Below, one piece after another: positions 14,113 to 21,335 of a DNA stretch of 22,513 nucleotides. Under the pieces are notes generated by a model, which saw nothing but the letters and a program-made list of their open reading frames with translations, did no database searches and had not been told where the DNA came from. Position 1 is the first letter of the stretch. Every line of letters starts with the position of its first letter. This DNA comes from an uncultured Bilophila sp. GTDB lineage: Bacteria > Desulfobacterota > Desulfovibrionia > Desulfovibrionales > Desulfovibrionaceae. The stretch covers positions 1 through 22,513 of the forward strand of contig CABKMN010000037.1 in assembly GCA_902373525.1 (NCBI GenBank). Direction: 5' to 3'. Both the position numbers and the translations under genes were made by a program.

Positions 14113-15546
14113 CTAGCAGCTCGCCTCGTTGCCGATCTCGGGCATCCGTCTGCCCCAGCCGAGGAATACGAACAGGCACCCGGCGGCTGCGGCGACGCCG
14201 ATGATCGTGGACAGTTCCACCGACAGGCCGAAGCCGATCTTGGCGTAGCACAGGTAGGCGACGCAGACCACGGTCATGAAGGCCGCGGGCAGGGTCGCGA
14301 TCCAGTGGAACCGCTCGCGCCGCGCGAGGTAGACCGCGATGGCCCACAGGGTCACGCAGGACATGGTCTGGTTGGCCCAGCCGAAGTAGCGCCAGATCAC
14401 CGCAAAGTCCACGAAGGTCAGGGCGATGCCCGCGATGAACAGCGGAATGGCGACCAGCAGGCGCTTGGAAGCCGGCCCCTGCCCGATGTGCAGGGTGTCC
14501 GCGACCAGCAGGCGCGCGCTGCGGAAGGCCGTGTCGCCCGTGGAAATGGGCAGCACCACCACGCCGAGGATGGCGAGCAGGCCGCCGACCGGGCCGAGCA
14601 GGGTCATCGAGATTTCCTTGACCACCAGCGTGGGCGTTCCGGCCTTGATCACCTCGCCGAGGGCTTCCGGCGATTCGTAGAAGGACAGGCCGAGCGTCAC
14701 CCAGATGAGCCCGAGCACGCCTTCCGCGATCATGGGGCCGTAGAACAGCATCCGCCCGTGCTTTTCGCTCGCCATGCACCGGGTCATCATGGGCGACTGC
14801 GTGGCGTGGAAGCCGCTGATCGCGCCGCAGGCGATGGTGATGAACAGCAGGGGCCAGATGGGCAGGCCGGTGGGGTCGGTGTTCACGAAAAAGTCCGTGT
14901 TGGGGAGGATGGGACGGTCGCTCAGCAGGAGCGCGCCCGCCAGCCCGAAGGCCATCACCAGCAGCAGCACCGAGAAGAAGGGATAGATGCGCCCGATGAT
15001 GGTGTCGATGGGCATGATCGTGGCGAGGAAATAGTAGGCGAAGATGAGCGCCGCCCACACCGGCATGGGAAGGCTCGTCATGTTGGCGAGCAGGGCGGCT
15101 GGGCCGAGCACGAACACCGCGCCGACCATGATCATGAAGGCGATGGCGAACAGCTCCATGAAGTGCCGCACGCCGGTGCCGAGGTTGCGCCCGATGACTT
15201 CGGGATAGGACGCCCCGCCGTAGCGCAGGGACATCATCGCCGCGCAGTAGTCGTGCACCGCGCCGCCGAAAATGCAGCCGAACACCACCCACAGGAGCGC
15301 GGAAGGGCCGTACAGCGCGCCGAGGATGGGGCCGATCACCGGGCCGAGCCCGGCGATGTTCAGGAGCTGGATAAGAAAAATCTTGTAACGGGGCAGTTCC
15401 ATGTAGTCCACGCCGTCGTGTTTGCTCTTGACCGGCGTGGGGCGTCCGAAGTCGGCGCCGAACACTTTTTCCACAAAGGCGCCGTACGCGAAGTACCCGC
15501 CGAGCAGCAGGGCGAAGCTGCCCCAGAAATACCATACACCAGACAT
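14113..15546 (-). CDS. CstA-family carbon starvation/pyruvate-type transporter (short form)
   Basis: Multi-pass inner-membrane protein of the carbon starvation protein A family, whose E. coli members CstA and BtsT take up pyruvate or peptides. The ATG at 15546 has a GGAGGAG site; a GTG at 15558 is part of that site. The protein is 477 aa, shorter than E. coli CstA (about 700), as in the short-form branch common in anaerobes. About 12 hydrophobic segments are visible. The family core reads NIAGLGPVIGPILGALYGPSALLWVVFGCIFGGAVHDYCAAMMSLRYGG (near 65-115), followed later by FITIACGAISGFHATQSPMMTRC. It is probably monocistronic, with a roughly 190-bp upstream region containing structured RNA. In a sulfate reducer, pyruvate or a related organic acid would be a sensible substrate; that is inference. 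Confidence 0.9.
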   Translation of the reverse strand: MSGVWYFWGSFALLLGGYFAYGAFVEKVFGADFGRPTPVKSKHDGVDYMELPRYKIFLIQLLNIAGLGPVIGPILGALYGPSALLWVVFGCIFGGAVHDYCAAMMSLRYGGASYPEVIGRNLGTGVRHFMELFAIAFMIMVGAVFVLGPAALLANMTSLPMPVWAALIFAYYFLATIMPIDTIIGRIYPFFSVLLLVMAFGLAGALLLSDRPILPNTDFFVNTDPTGLPIWPLLFITIACGAISGFHATQSPMMTRCMASEKHGRMLFYGPMIAEGVLGLIWVTLGLSFYESPEALGEVIKAGTPTLVVKEISMTLLGPVGGLLAILGVVVLPISTGDTAFRSARLLVADTLHIGQGPASKRLLVAIPLFIAGIALTFVDFAVIWRYFGWANQTMSCVTLWAIAVYLARRERFHWIATLPAAFMTVVCVAYLCYAKIGFGLSVELSTIIGVAAAAGCLFVFLGWGRRMPEIGNEASC

Positions 15547-15624
15547 GATCTCCTCCACTGTCGTTGATCCGGGGCCGTTTCTCCCCGTGAGCCGGAAAAC
15601 GCGCGCGTTCGCGCGCGGCGCGCC

Positions 15625-15642
15625 CCGGAACCTCCATTCCGG
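15625..15642 (-). promoter_or_regulatory. Candidate CsrA-type GGA hairpin in the cstA leader
   Basis: On the minus strand, CCGGAA-TGGAGG-TTCCGG forms a perfect 6-bp stem presenting GGA in a hexaloop, 79 nt before the cstA start. A second GGAGGA lies at the ribosome site itself. Two-site GGA arrangements, one in a hairpin loop and one at the Shine-Dalgarno, are the hallmark of CsrA-repressed leaders, and E. coli cstA is a known CsrA target. The transcription start here is unknown. Confidence 0.3.
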
Positions 15643-15737
15643 AGCCGTGTTCCGGCGGCTGTGAACAAGATCGCTTACTCTCCTTTGAGAGCGTTGTACA
15701 TACCCGGAAACACCTTAAAAAGAGTTTCCCGTTTTTG

Positions 15738-17105
15738 TCATTTCGGTCTGACGAGCACGATGACCATGTCCATGACGTTGGTGCGGGTGGGGCCGGTGCG
15801 GAGCAGGGTGCCCGCCTTCAGCAGCAGGGGATAGCTGTCGTTGGCGTCGAGGCGTTCCTGCGGCCTGAGCCCGAGCGCCCGCAACCGGGCGAGATCGCCG
15901 CCGAAGGCGTAGCCGCCCGCCGCGTCGGTGGGGCCGTCCGTGCCGTCGGTGCCCACGCACGCGAGGTCGATGCCGCAGTCGTTCGCCAGCGCCAGCGTGG
16001 CGGCGAGGGCCATTTCCTGATTGCGCCCGCCCTTGCCGCGCCCCCGGATGGTGACGGTGGTTTCGCCTCCGGCGAGCAGGCAGACCGGCGCGTCGCCGGG
16101 TCGCAGGGCCGTCTGGACGCGCCGGGCCTCTTCCGCCAGTTCCGCCGCCCGGTCGCGCGCCTCGCCGGTCATGGACGTGGTGAGGATGCGGGGCGCGAAG
16201 CCGAGCTTCTTCGCCTCGTCCGCCGCCGCGTCCAGCGCCTGCCGCACCGAGGCGATCAATACGTTGCGGGTGCGGGCGAAGGCGGGATCGTCGGCTTTCG
16301 GCGTCTCCGGGACAAGGCCCTGCAAGCCTTTTTCGAGGCGTTCCCAAACGGCTTTCGGCAGCTTCCAGCGCAGGCCGTAGCGTTCCACCACGCGCAGGCA
16401 GTCCGCGAAGGTGGACGGATCGGGCACGGTGGGGCCGGAGGCGATGACGTCGAGGTCGTCGCCCACCACGTCGGAAACGATCAGGCCGAGTACGGCGGCG
16501 GGGAAGGCCGCCCGCGCGAGGTTGCCGCCGCTGAACCGGGACAGGTGCTTGCGCAGGGTGTTGATCTCGTGGATCGTGGCCCCGCATTCGAGCAGCAGGC
16601 CGGTAAGCCGCCGCATGTCCTCCAGCGGGATGTCCGGGTGCAGGGCCGGGGTGAGTGCGCTGGCTCCGCCCGTGAATACGCACAGGACGAGATCGTCCGC
16701 GCCGCAGTCCTTCGCCATCTCCACGATGGCCCCCGCCGCACGGGCTCCGGCTTCGTCGGGGACGGGGTGGCCGCCTTCAAGGACCCGGATGCGCCGGGTC
16801 TTGCCTTCCGGCAGATCGTGCCCGTATTTCACGACGACGAGGCCGTCGGTGATGCGGTCGCCGAGCAGGTTTTCCAGCGCCGCCGCCATCGGGGCCGCAC
16901 CCTTGCCCGCGCCGAGCACGCGGACGCGGCGGAAGGCGTCGAGGTCGCCCGACCACACGGTCGCGCCGTCCCGGTCGGTCAGGCTCAGTTCGCCGCCGCT
17001 GAGGTGGAGATGGCGCAGCACCGCGCCGTCGGGCGCGACCGCGCGCAGGCCCGCGTCCGTCAGTTGGCGCAGTTCCTTGGCCGAAGGGTGAGCGAATTCG
17101 TTCAT
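15738..17105 (-). CDS. Glycerate 2-kinase (GckA/MOFRL family)
   Basis: ATP-dependent kinase of the DUF4147-MOFRL family that phosphorylates D-glycerate to 2-phosphoglycerate in the cytoplasm. The protein is 455 aa, normal for the family. Visible landmarks are VLGAGKGAA (63-71), GGHPVPDEAG (111-120), the TGGASAL loop (145-151), NTLRKHLSRFSGGNLAR (182-198), SDVVGDD (211-217), GGETTV (346-351), GKGGRNQEMAL (357-367) and the MOFRL signature GTDGTDGPTDAAGG (385-398). The ATG has an AAGGAA site. It faces away from a glycerate dehydrogenase-type gene across a 284-bp region, which supports a shared role in hydroxypyruvate/glycerate use. Hydroxypyruvate reductase TtuD belongs to the same superfamily and many annotations confuse the two, but the motif set and neighbour favour the kinase. 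Confidence 0.88.
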   Translation of the reverse strand: MNEFAHPSAKELRQLTDAGLRAVAPDGAVLRHLHLSGGELSLTDRDGATVWSGDLDAFRRVRVLGAGKGAAPMAAALENLLGDRITDGLVVVKYGHDLPEGKTRRIRVLEGGHPVPDEAGARAAGAIVEMAKDCGADDLVLCVFTGGASALTPALHPDIPLEDMRRLTGLLLECGATIHEINTLRKHLSRFSGGNLARAAFPAAVLGLIVSDVVGDDLDVIASGPTVPDPSTFADCLRVVERYGLRWKLPKAVWERLEKGLQGLVPETPKADDPAFARTRNVLIASVRQALDAAADEAKKLGFAPRILTTSMTGEARDRAAELAEEARRVQTALRPGDAPVCLLAGGETTVTIRGRGKGGRNQEMALAATLALANDCGIDLACVGTDGTDGPTDAAGGYAFGGDLARLRALGLRPQERLDANDSYPLLLKAGTLLRTGPTRTNVMDMVIVLVRPK

Positions 17106-17145
17106 GGCGGTTCCTTTGGGGACAGGACGTTGAAGAGTGGGGAGG

Positions 17146-17213
17146 GGGAGGGGAACCTTTCTGGAGAAAGGTTCCCCTCCCTAAACCCCACCCCTTCCTC
17201 TTCAAAGACTTTT
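17146..17213 (+). repeat. Dispersed hairpin repeat, copy 3 (between divergent genes)
   Basis: Arms 17146-17161 and 17166-17181 (16 bp, loop TGGA) followed by the asymmetric tail AACCCCACCCCTTCCTCTTC-AAAGACTTTT. Its 22-nt core (17191-17212) is identical to that of copy 2. The arms are shorter than in copies 1 and 2 because the outer G/C tract has drifted. Unlike those copies it does not follow a stop codon: it lies between two divergent starts. Confidence 0.85.
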
Positions 17214-17324
17214 GACGTTAGCGAATCCCTGTTCGCGGGTGTTCCGAACTTGAGGGAACGGGGGCAGGAAAGATGAGGGATGCGGGAGAGGCGTGAGCTT
17301 TTCTTTTGTCGTATGGCGGGCCTC

Positions 17325-17354
17325 TTGTCAAAGGGGGAAGCTATCCGCTATCCT
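17325..17354 (+). promoter_or_regulatory. Candidate sigma-70 promoter for the glycerate dehydrogenase gene
   Basis: TTGTCA (17325-17330) and TATCCT (17349-17354) are separated by 18 bp and lie about 35 bp ahead of the ATG. A GGAG ribosome site (17379-17382) follows. Predicted from consensus only. Confidence 0.45.
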
Positions 17355-17389
17355 GTTTGTTCCTTTGAACATCAACCCGGAGCGGTGTT

Positions 17390-18385
17390 ATGAAAATCGT
17401 TGTTCTTGACGGCTATACCCTGAATCCCGGCGACAATCCGTGGGACCCGCTGGCGGCGCTCGGCGAACTGACGGTATACGACCGTACCGCGCCGGAACTG
17501 GTGCTTGAGCGGAGCCGGGGCGCGGAGGTGCTGATCACCAACAAGGTGCGTCTCGACGCGACGACGCTGGCGGCGCTGCCCGACCTGCGCTGCATCGGCG
17601 TCATCGCCACCGGCTACGACGTGGTGGACATCGCCGCGGCGGGCGAACGGGGCATTCCGGTCATGAACGTGGTCAACTACGGCACGGAAGCCGTGGCTCA
17701 GCACGCCTTCGCGCTGCTTCTGGAATTGTGCCGCCGCACGGCCCTGCACGACGCGGGCATCCGCTCCGGCCGCTGGGCCGCCGGGCCTGACTGGTGTTTC
17801 TGGGACGCGCCGCAGATTGAGCTTTCGGGCAAGACGATGGGCATTCTCGGCTTCGGGACCATCGGACGCCGCGTCGCGGAACTGGCGCACGCCTTCGGGA
17901 TGCGGGTGATCGCCGCCTCCGCCCGCAAGTCCGCCGCCGAACTGCGGGCTTCCGCCGCGCCGGTCGCCTTTCCCGTGGAGTTCGTGGAACTGGATGAACT
18001 GTTCCGCGCGTCGGACGTGCTGTCCCTGCACTGTCCGCTGACGGACCGGACCCGCGGCATCGTCAACGCCGCAACCATCGCCCTCATGAAGGACGGGGCC
18101 TTTCTCCTGAACCTCGCGCGCGGGCCGCTGCTCGACGAGGCCGCCGTCGCCGCCGCGCTGGCGTCCGGCAGGCTCGCCGGGCTCGGTGCGGACGTGGTGT
18201 CCGTGGAACCCATCACGGCGGACAATCCGTTGCTGACCAGCCCCAATACGCTGTTGACGCCGCACATCGCATGGGCGACCCTCACCGCCCGGCAGAACAT
18301 CACCCGCATCATCGCCGAAAACATCGCCGGATGGATGGCGGGCAAGCCCAAGAGCGTCGTCAACGCGGCCTTTCTGAAAGATTGA
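17390..18385 (+). CDS. D-2-hydroxyacid dehydrogenase, glycerate dehydrogenase/hydroxypyruvate reductase type
   Basis: NAD(P)-dependent D-2-hydroxyacid dehydrogenase, most likely interconverting hydroxypyruvate and D-glycerate. The protein is 331 aa, the family norm. The nucleotide-binding motif is GFGTIG (154-159). The catalytic Arg lies in NLARGPLLDE (Arg244), the Glu in DVVSVEP (Glu273) and the His in TPHIAWAT (His292). The HIAWAT context is typical of the glycerate dehydrogenase branch. The strand after the glycine motif ends VIAASARK (173-180), with no acidic residue where NAD-specific members usually have Asp and with basic residues nearby, so NADP(H) use is possible. It diverges from the glycerate 2-kinase gene and is followed 62 nt later by a methyltransferase that may be cotranscribed. 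Formate or phosphoglycerate dehydrogenase is less likely on length and motif context. Confidence 0.87.
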   Translation: MKIVVLDGYTLNPGDNPWDPLAALGELTVYDRTAPELVLERSRGAEVLITNKVRLDATTLAALPDLRCIGVIATGYDVVDIAAAGERGIPVMNVVNYGTEAVAQHAFALLLELCRRTALHDAGIRSGRWAAGPDWCFWDAPQIELSGKTMGILGFGTIGRRVAELAHAFGMRVIAASARKSAAELRASAAPVAFPVEFVELDELFRASDVLSLHCPLTDRTRGIVNAATIALMKDGAFLLNLARGPLLDEAAVAAALASGRLAGLGADVVSVEPITADNPLLTSPNTLLTPHIAWATLTARQNITRIIAENIAGWMAGKPKSVVNAAFLKD

Positions 18386-18447
18386 CGCTCCTTCCGGGGA
18401 GAGGTCCCCGACACCGGAGTTGATCCCAATGGTCCGGGAGGAAAGAC

Positions 18448-19185
18448 ATGCGGGAAAACAAATACGATGATGCGGCGTTTTTCGAGAAATACAGCCGGAT
18501 GCCGCGTTCCCGCGAAGGGCTGGCGGCCGCCGGGGAATGGCATGCGCTGCGGAAGATGTTCCCGGATTTCAAGGACAGGCGCGTGCTTGATCTGGGGTGC
18601 GGCTTCGGCTGGCACTGCCGGTACGCCGCCGAGCGGGGAGCCGCGTCCGTGGTGGGCGTGGACCTTTCCGAGCGGATGCTCGAAGAGGCGCGCGCCCGGA
18701 CGGATTCGTTCCGCGTCCGCTACCTGCGGATGCCCATCGAGGACATCGGCTTCCCGGACGACTCGTTCGACGTGGTGATCAGTTCGCTGGCCTTCCATTA
18801 TATCGAGTCGTTCACCGATCTGTGCGCCAAGGTGAACCGGTGCCTTGTCGGCGGCGGGAGCTTCGTTTTCTCTGTGGAGCACCCGGTGTTCACCGCGCAG
18901 GGGACGCAGGACTGGCGGTACGACGCGCAGGGAAAGCCCCTGTACTGGCCCGTGGACCGTTATTTTTCCGAAGGCGTCCGCAAGGCCGTCTTCCTCGGGG
19001 AAACGGTCACGAAGTACCATAAGACCCTTACCACCTACGTCAACGGGCTGTTGCGGAACGGCTTCGAACTGCTCGAACTCGTGGAGCCGCAGCCGGACCC
19101 GCATCTGCTGGAAACCTGCCCGGACATCATGCGCGACGAACTGCGCCGTCCCATGATGCTGCTCGTGTCGGCCCGCAAGCGTTGA
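18448..19185 (+). CDS. Class I SAM-dependent methyltransferase
   Basis: Soluble methyltransferase of the Rossmann-fold class I (Methyltransf_11/25-like), 245 aa. Motif I is VLDLGCGFGWHCRYAAERG (46-64), followed by the acidic ribose contact VVGVDLS (68-74), the MPIEDIGFPDDSFDVVISSLAFHYI region (motifs II-III) and a post-core domain with HPVFTAQGTQDW. Substrate is not recognisable; relatives include methyltransferases acting on small molecules or tRNA wobble-type bases. The start has a GGGAGGAAAG site. It probably shares a transcript with the dehydrogenase upstream and ends before a strong terminator. No function beyond methyl transfer is claimed. Confidence 0.87.
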   Translation: MRENKYDDAAFFEKYSRMPRSREGLAAAGEWHALRKMFPDFKDRRVLDLGCGFGWHCRYAAERGAASVVGVDLSERMLEEARARTDSFRVRYLRMPIEDIGFPDDSFDVVISSLAFHYIESFTDLCAKVNRCLVGGGSFVFSVEHPVFTAQGTQDWRYDAQGKPLYWPVDRYFSEGVRKAVFLGETVTKYHKTLTTYVNGLLRNGFELLELVEPQPDPHLLETCPDIMRDELRRPMMLLVSARKR

Positions 19186-19200
19186 GCCGCTTCATCGACG

Positions 19201-19235
19201 AACGAGGCGATCCCACGGGATCGCCTCGTTTTTTT
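19201..19235 (+). terminator. Intrinsic terminator of the methyltransferase gene
   Basis: A 13-bp perfect stem (19201-19213, 19218-19230; AACGAGGCGATCC and complement) with a 4-nt loop, followed by seven T (19229-19235). Confidence 0.93.
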
Positions 19236-19250
19236 CGGCGGACGCGACGC

Positions 19251-19288
19251 AAAAAAAGCCGGGAGGGAATCCTCGGATTCCCTCCCGG
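19251..19288 (-). terminator. Intrinsic terminator of the cupin gene
   Basis: Stem CCGGGAGGGAATCC (19259-19272) pairing with 19275-19288; on the minus strand it is followed by C and then seven T (plus-strand A run 19251-19257). Together with the plus-strand terminator 20 bp away it insulates the convergent methyltransferase and cupin genes. Confidence 0.9.
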
Positions 19289-19351
19289 TCCTGCGTTCAG
19301 GGCGCTGCGTTTCCTTACGGTTCTCCGGTAGTGCGGTTCGCATCCCCGAGC

Positions 19352-19735
19352 TTACAGCCAGCTCGGCTTCTTGCCGGATTCCGGCACCACGGCGTCGCTC
19401 ATGGTGAAGCCTTCAAGGCTGCCCGCCTTGGTCTGGATGCAGATGAAGCGCATGGCGCCGTCGTCCGCCGCGCGCAGGCAGCGGTCGCCCTGCGGATCGA
19501 TGCGGAAGCAGTCCCCTTCCTTCAGCGGCAGTTCTTCCCCGTCGATGAACAGCATCCCCTTGCCTTCAAGGACGAGGTACGCTTCTTCGTTCAGGGTGTG
19601 ACGGTGGACGAACGGCACGCTCACCCCGGCGGGCAGAGTGTTGCAGGAGATTTCCGCTCCGGTGAGGTTCAAGAGGTCGTGCAGTTCGCTGCGGCCGCCC
19701 TTGATGTCGATGTGCGCCAACGTGTACTGTGCCAT
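19352..19735 (-). CDS. Small cupin-domain protein
   Basis: Single-domain cupin of 127 aa. The first cupin motif is visible as HRHTLNEE (44-51), giving His44, His46 and Glu50/51 as probable metal ligands, followed by LVLEGKGMLFIDGEELPLKEGD. In the second motif (GDCFRIDPQGDRCLRAA) the usual histidine is replaced, leaving Arg/Cys, so metal coordination may be atypical. No signal peptide is seen. The catalytic role is unknown; small cupins act as isomerases, dioxygenases or ligand sensors. The ribosome site is AAGGAA. The promoter region contains an 18-bp operator identical in all but one position to that of the MarR gene immediately upstream (57-nt gap), so it is probably repressed by that regulator. 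Confidence 0.85.
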   Translation of the reverse strand: MAQYTLAHIDIKGGRSELHDLLNLTGAEISCNTLPAGVSVPFVHRHTLNEEAYLVLEGKGMLFIDGEELPLKEGDCFRIDPQGDRCLRAADDGAMRFICIQTKAGSLEGFTMSDAVVPESGKKPSWL

Positions 19736-19751
19736 GATGGATTTCCTTTTT

Positions 19752-19769
19752 TAGTTTGATGTCGAACTA
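19752..19769 (-). promoter_or_regulatory. MarR-type operator in the cupin promoter
   Basis: TAGTTTGATGTCGAACTA, an 18-bp imperfect palindrome differing at one position from the operator at 20224-20241. On the minus strand a TAAAAA -10-like element overlaps it at 19748-19753 and the ribosome site follows at once. The -35 position (GGCCAG) is poor. Confidence 0.75.
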
Positions 19770-19792
19770 ACTGGCCGAAAAAACGGTTGCAC

Positions 19793-20212
19793 TCAACCGT
19801 TCACGCACTTTTCCAGAAGTCGATCCAGCAGGGCCGCTTCCTCGGCGCTGAGCCTGTCGGTGATCAGGCGGTGCAGTCCTTCGGAAATGGCGGTGAAGGT
19901 CGGTTCGAGCGCTTTGCCCTTGTCCGTCAGGCGTACCAGCACTCCCCGCGAGTCCGCCGGATCGGGCATGCGCTGCGCATAGCCGTTTCGCTCCAGCTTT
20001 TCCACCAGTGTGGTCACGGTGGATTTGGTCCGGTGGACGCGTCTGGCGAGATCGCTCATGTTGCAGTTTTCACAGGCCAGAAGCTGCACCAGCACGTCGC
20101 CGTGGCTGGGGGCGATGCCGCCGAGCCCGGCCTTTTCCAGTTCCGCAAGGATAAAGCGATTGCCCGCCTCGCGCAGGCGACTGGCATGGGAGAAAATTGC
20201 GCTGTACGTCAT
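19793..20212 (-). CDS. MarR-family transcriptional regulator
   Basis: Winged-helix dimeric regulator of 139 aa when started at MTYSAIF (20212). The longer frame to 20320 would place its own promoter and operator inside the coding region and is rejected. The helix-turn-helix spans about 52-80 (MSDLARRVHRTKSTVTTLVEKLERNGYAQR) and the wing carries DPADSRGVLVRLTDKG (84-99), the MarR D-x-R-x-x-x-V-x-L-T signature. A CENC pair (Cys47, Cys50) sits just before the DNA-binding helices and a further Cys lies near the C-terminus, which could make it thiol- or electrophile-responsive; this is a guess. It presumably represses itself and the downstream cupin gene through the paired operators. Confidence 0.92.
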   Translation of the reverse strand: MTYSAIFSHASRLREAGNRFILAELEKAGLGGIAPSHGDVLVQLLACENCNMSDLARRVHRTKSTVTTLVEKLERNGYAQRMPDPADSRGVLVRLTDKGKALEPTFTAISEGLHRLITDRLSAEEAALLDRLLEKCVNG

Positions 20213-20219
20213 GGAAGCC

Positions 20220-20248
20220 TTTTTAGTTTGATATCGAACTATTGTCAA
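20220..20248 (-). promoter_or_regulatory. Promoter and operator of the MarR gene
   Basis: On the minus strand TTGACA (20243-20248) is separated by 17 bp from TAAAAA (20220-20225). The operator TAGTTTGATATCGAACTA (20224-20241) fills the spacer, so repressor binding would block RNA polymerase directly. The ATG follows 7 nt after the -10, so either the leader is extremely short (near-leaderless) or the true start site differs. Confidence 0.7.
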
Positions 20249-20339
20249 GCGCGGAAAGGCGACAGTGGAACATTCTGCCCGGATGATGCCGGTAGAATGA
20301 ATCAACATGACGAAATACATGGTTTATTTTTTTACGTGT

Positions 20340-20379
20340 AAAAAGAAAACCGCCTTTCCCAGATTCGGGGAAAGGCGGT
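20340..20379 (-). terminator. Intrinsic terminator of the EamA transporter gene
   Basis: Stem ACCGCCTTTCCC (20349-20360) and GGGAAAGGCGGT (20368-20379) with a 7-nt loop; on the minus strand it is followed by TTTTCTTTTT. It lies about 75 nt beyond the transporter stop. Confidence 0.88.
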
Positions 20380-20453
20380 ATGCCGAGTCAACAGCGGTGA
20401 ACGTCCGTCGGACGTCAGGAAAAGGACTTCGGAATCGTATCTCCTTCCATTCC

Positions 20454-21335
20454 CTACTTTTGCGAAACGATCAGCCCGGTGAGGGTGAGGGCGGTGCCGA
20501 CCACGGCGAGGGGGGTGATGGTTTCGTGGAGGATGATGACCGAGGACACGACGGTGATCACCGGAACGAGGTAGATGTACACGGTGGTCTTGACCGCGCC
20601 GAGGATGCGGACGGCCCAGTTCCAGGTGACGAAGCAGAGCGCGGAGGCCCCGAAGCCGAGATAGAGGAGGTTCAGGGTGTTGGTCGGGGAGGCGAAACGT
20701 TCCAGACCCAACCGGCAGTCGAAGAGGAACAGCGCCGGGACCATGAACAGCAGGCCGTAGAAGAACACCCGGCGGGTACACAGCACCATGTTGATGCGGA
20801 ACGCGCCGATCTTCTTCATCAGGATGGAGTAGCAGGCCCAGACCACCGCCGCCAGCGTGGCGAGGATGTCCCCGATGGGGTTGAGCTTGAGTACGAAGTT
20901 GCCGTTCAGGCCGATCAGGATGATGCCCGTCAGCGCCGCCGCGAATCCGATGAAGAAACGCTTCCGCAGCGGTTCGCCTTCCAGCAGCCAGTCCGCCATG
21001 ATCGCGGTGAAGAACGGCGCGACCGAGATGATCACCCCCACGTTGGAGGCGAAGGTGTAGGTGAGCGCGATGTTTTCCAGCAGGAAGTAGAGCGTCACCC
21101 CGCACAGGCCCGCCGCCGCGAAGTACAGTTCCTGATGCGGCGCGACGCGCTCGCTTTTGCGGAACCGGCGCGGGTAGATCAGCCACAACGCCAGATAGCC
21201 GAGCGTAAAGCGGAAGAACAGGATTTCGATGGGCGTAAAACTTTCAAGGAGCACCTTGGTGGAAACAAAGGTGGTGCCCCAGATGACGATGGTCATGAAC
21301 GTGAGCAGATGCCCGAGTACGGTTTCGTTTTTCAT
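20454..21335 (-). CDS. DMT-superfamily transporter, EamA family
   Basis: Inner-membrane drug/metabolite transporter of 293 aa. It shows ten hydrophobic segments arranged as two five-helix EamA repeats (about 1-140 and 148-290), with the typical openings FMTIVIWGTTFVSTKVLL and ILATLAAVVWACYSILMKK. The family exports amino acids, metabolites or toxic compounds; the substrate cannot be told from sequence. The start overlaps the AraC regulator stop by 4 nt (ATGA, 21332-21335), so the two are translated together and the regulator very likely controls export of, or responds to, the transported compound. It ends with an intrinsic terminator. The protein looks complete. Confidence 0.92.
   Translation of the reverse strand: MKNETVLGHLLTFMTIVIWGTTFVSTKVLLESFTPIEILFFRFTLGYLALWLIYPRRFRKSERVAPHQELYFAAAGLCGVTLYFLLENIALTYTFASNVGVIISVAPFFTAIMADWLLEGEPLRKRFFIGFAAALTGIILIGLNGNFVLKLNPIGDILATLAAVVWACYSILMKKIGAFRINMVLCTRRVFFYGLLFMVPALFLFDCRLGLERFASPTNTLNLLYLGFGASALCFVTWNWAVRILGAVKTTVYIYLVPVITVVSSVIILHETITPLAVVGTALTLTGLIVSQK

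Noticed and set aside
13838..15637. A 599-codon minus frame overlapping the CstA gene
   Set aside because: Out-of-frame shadow: arginine/histidine/proline-rich, no membrane segments, while the cstA frame has clear helices and family motifs.
15735..17276. A 513-codon plus-strand frame opposite the glycerate kinase
   Set aside because: Mirror of a gene with complete MOFRL motifs; no signal for a second product.
20213..20320. Upstream extension of the MarR protein by 36 residues
   Set aside because: It would put the -35, operator and -10 inside the coding sequence, and the standard MarR N-terminus begins at MTYSAIF.
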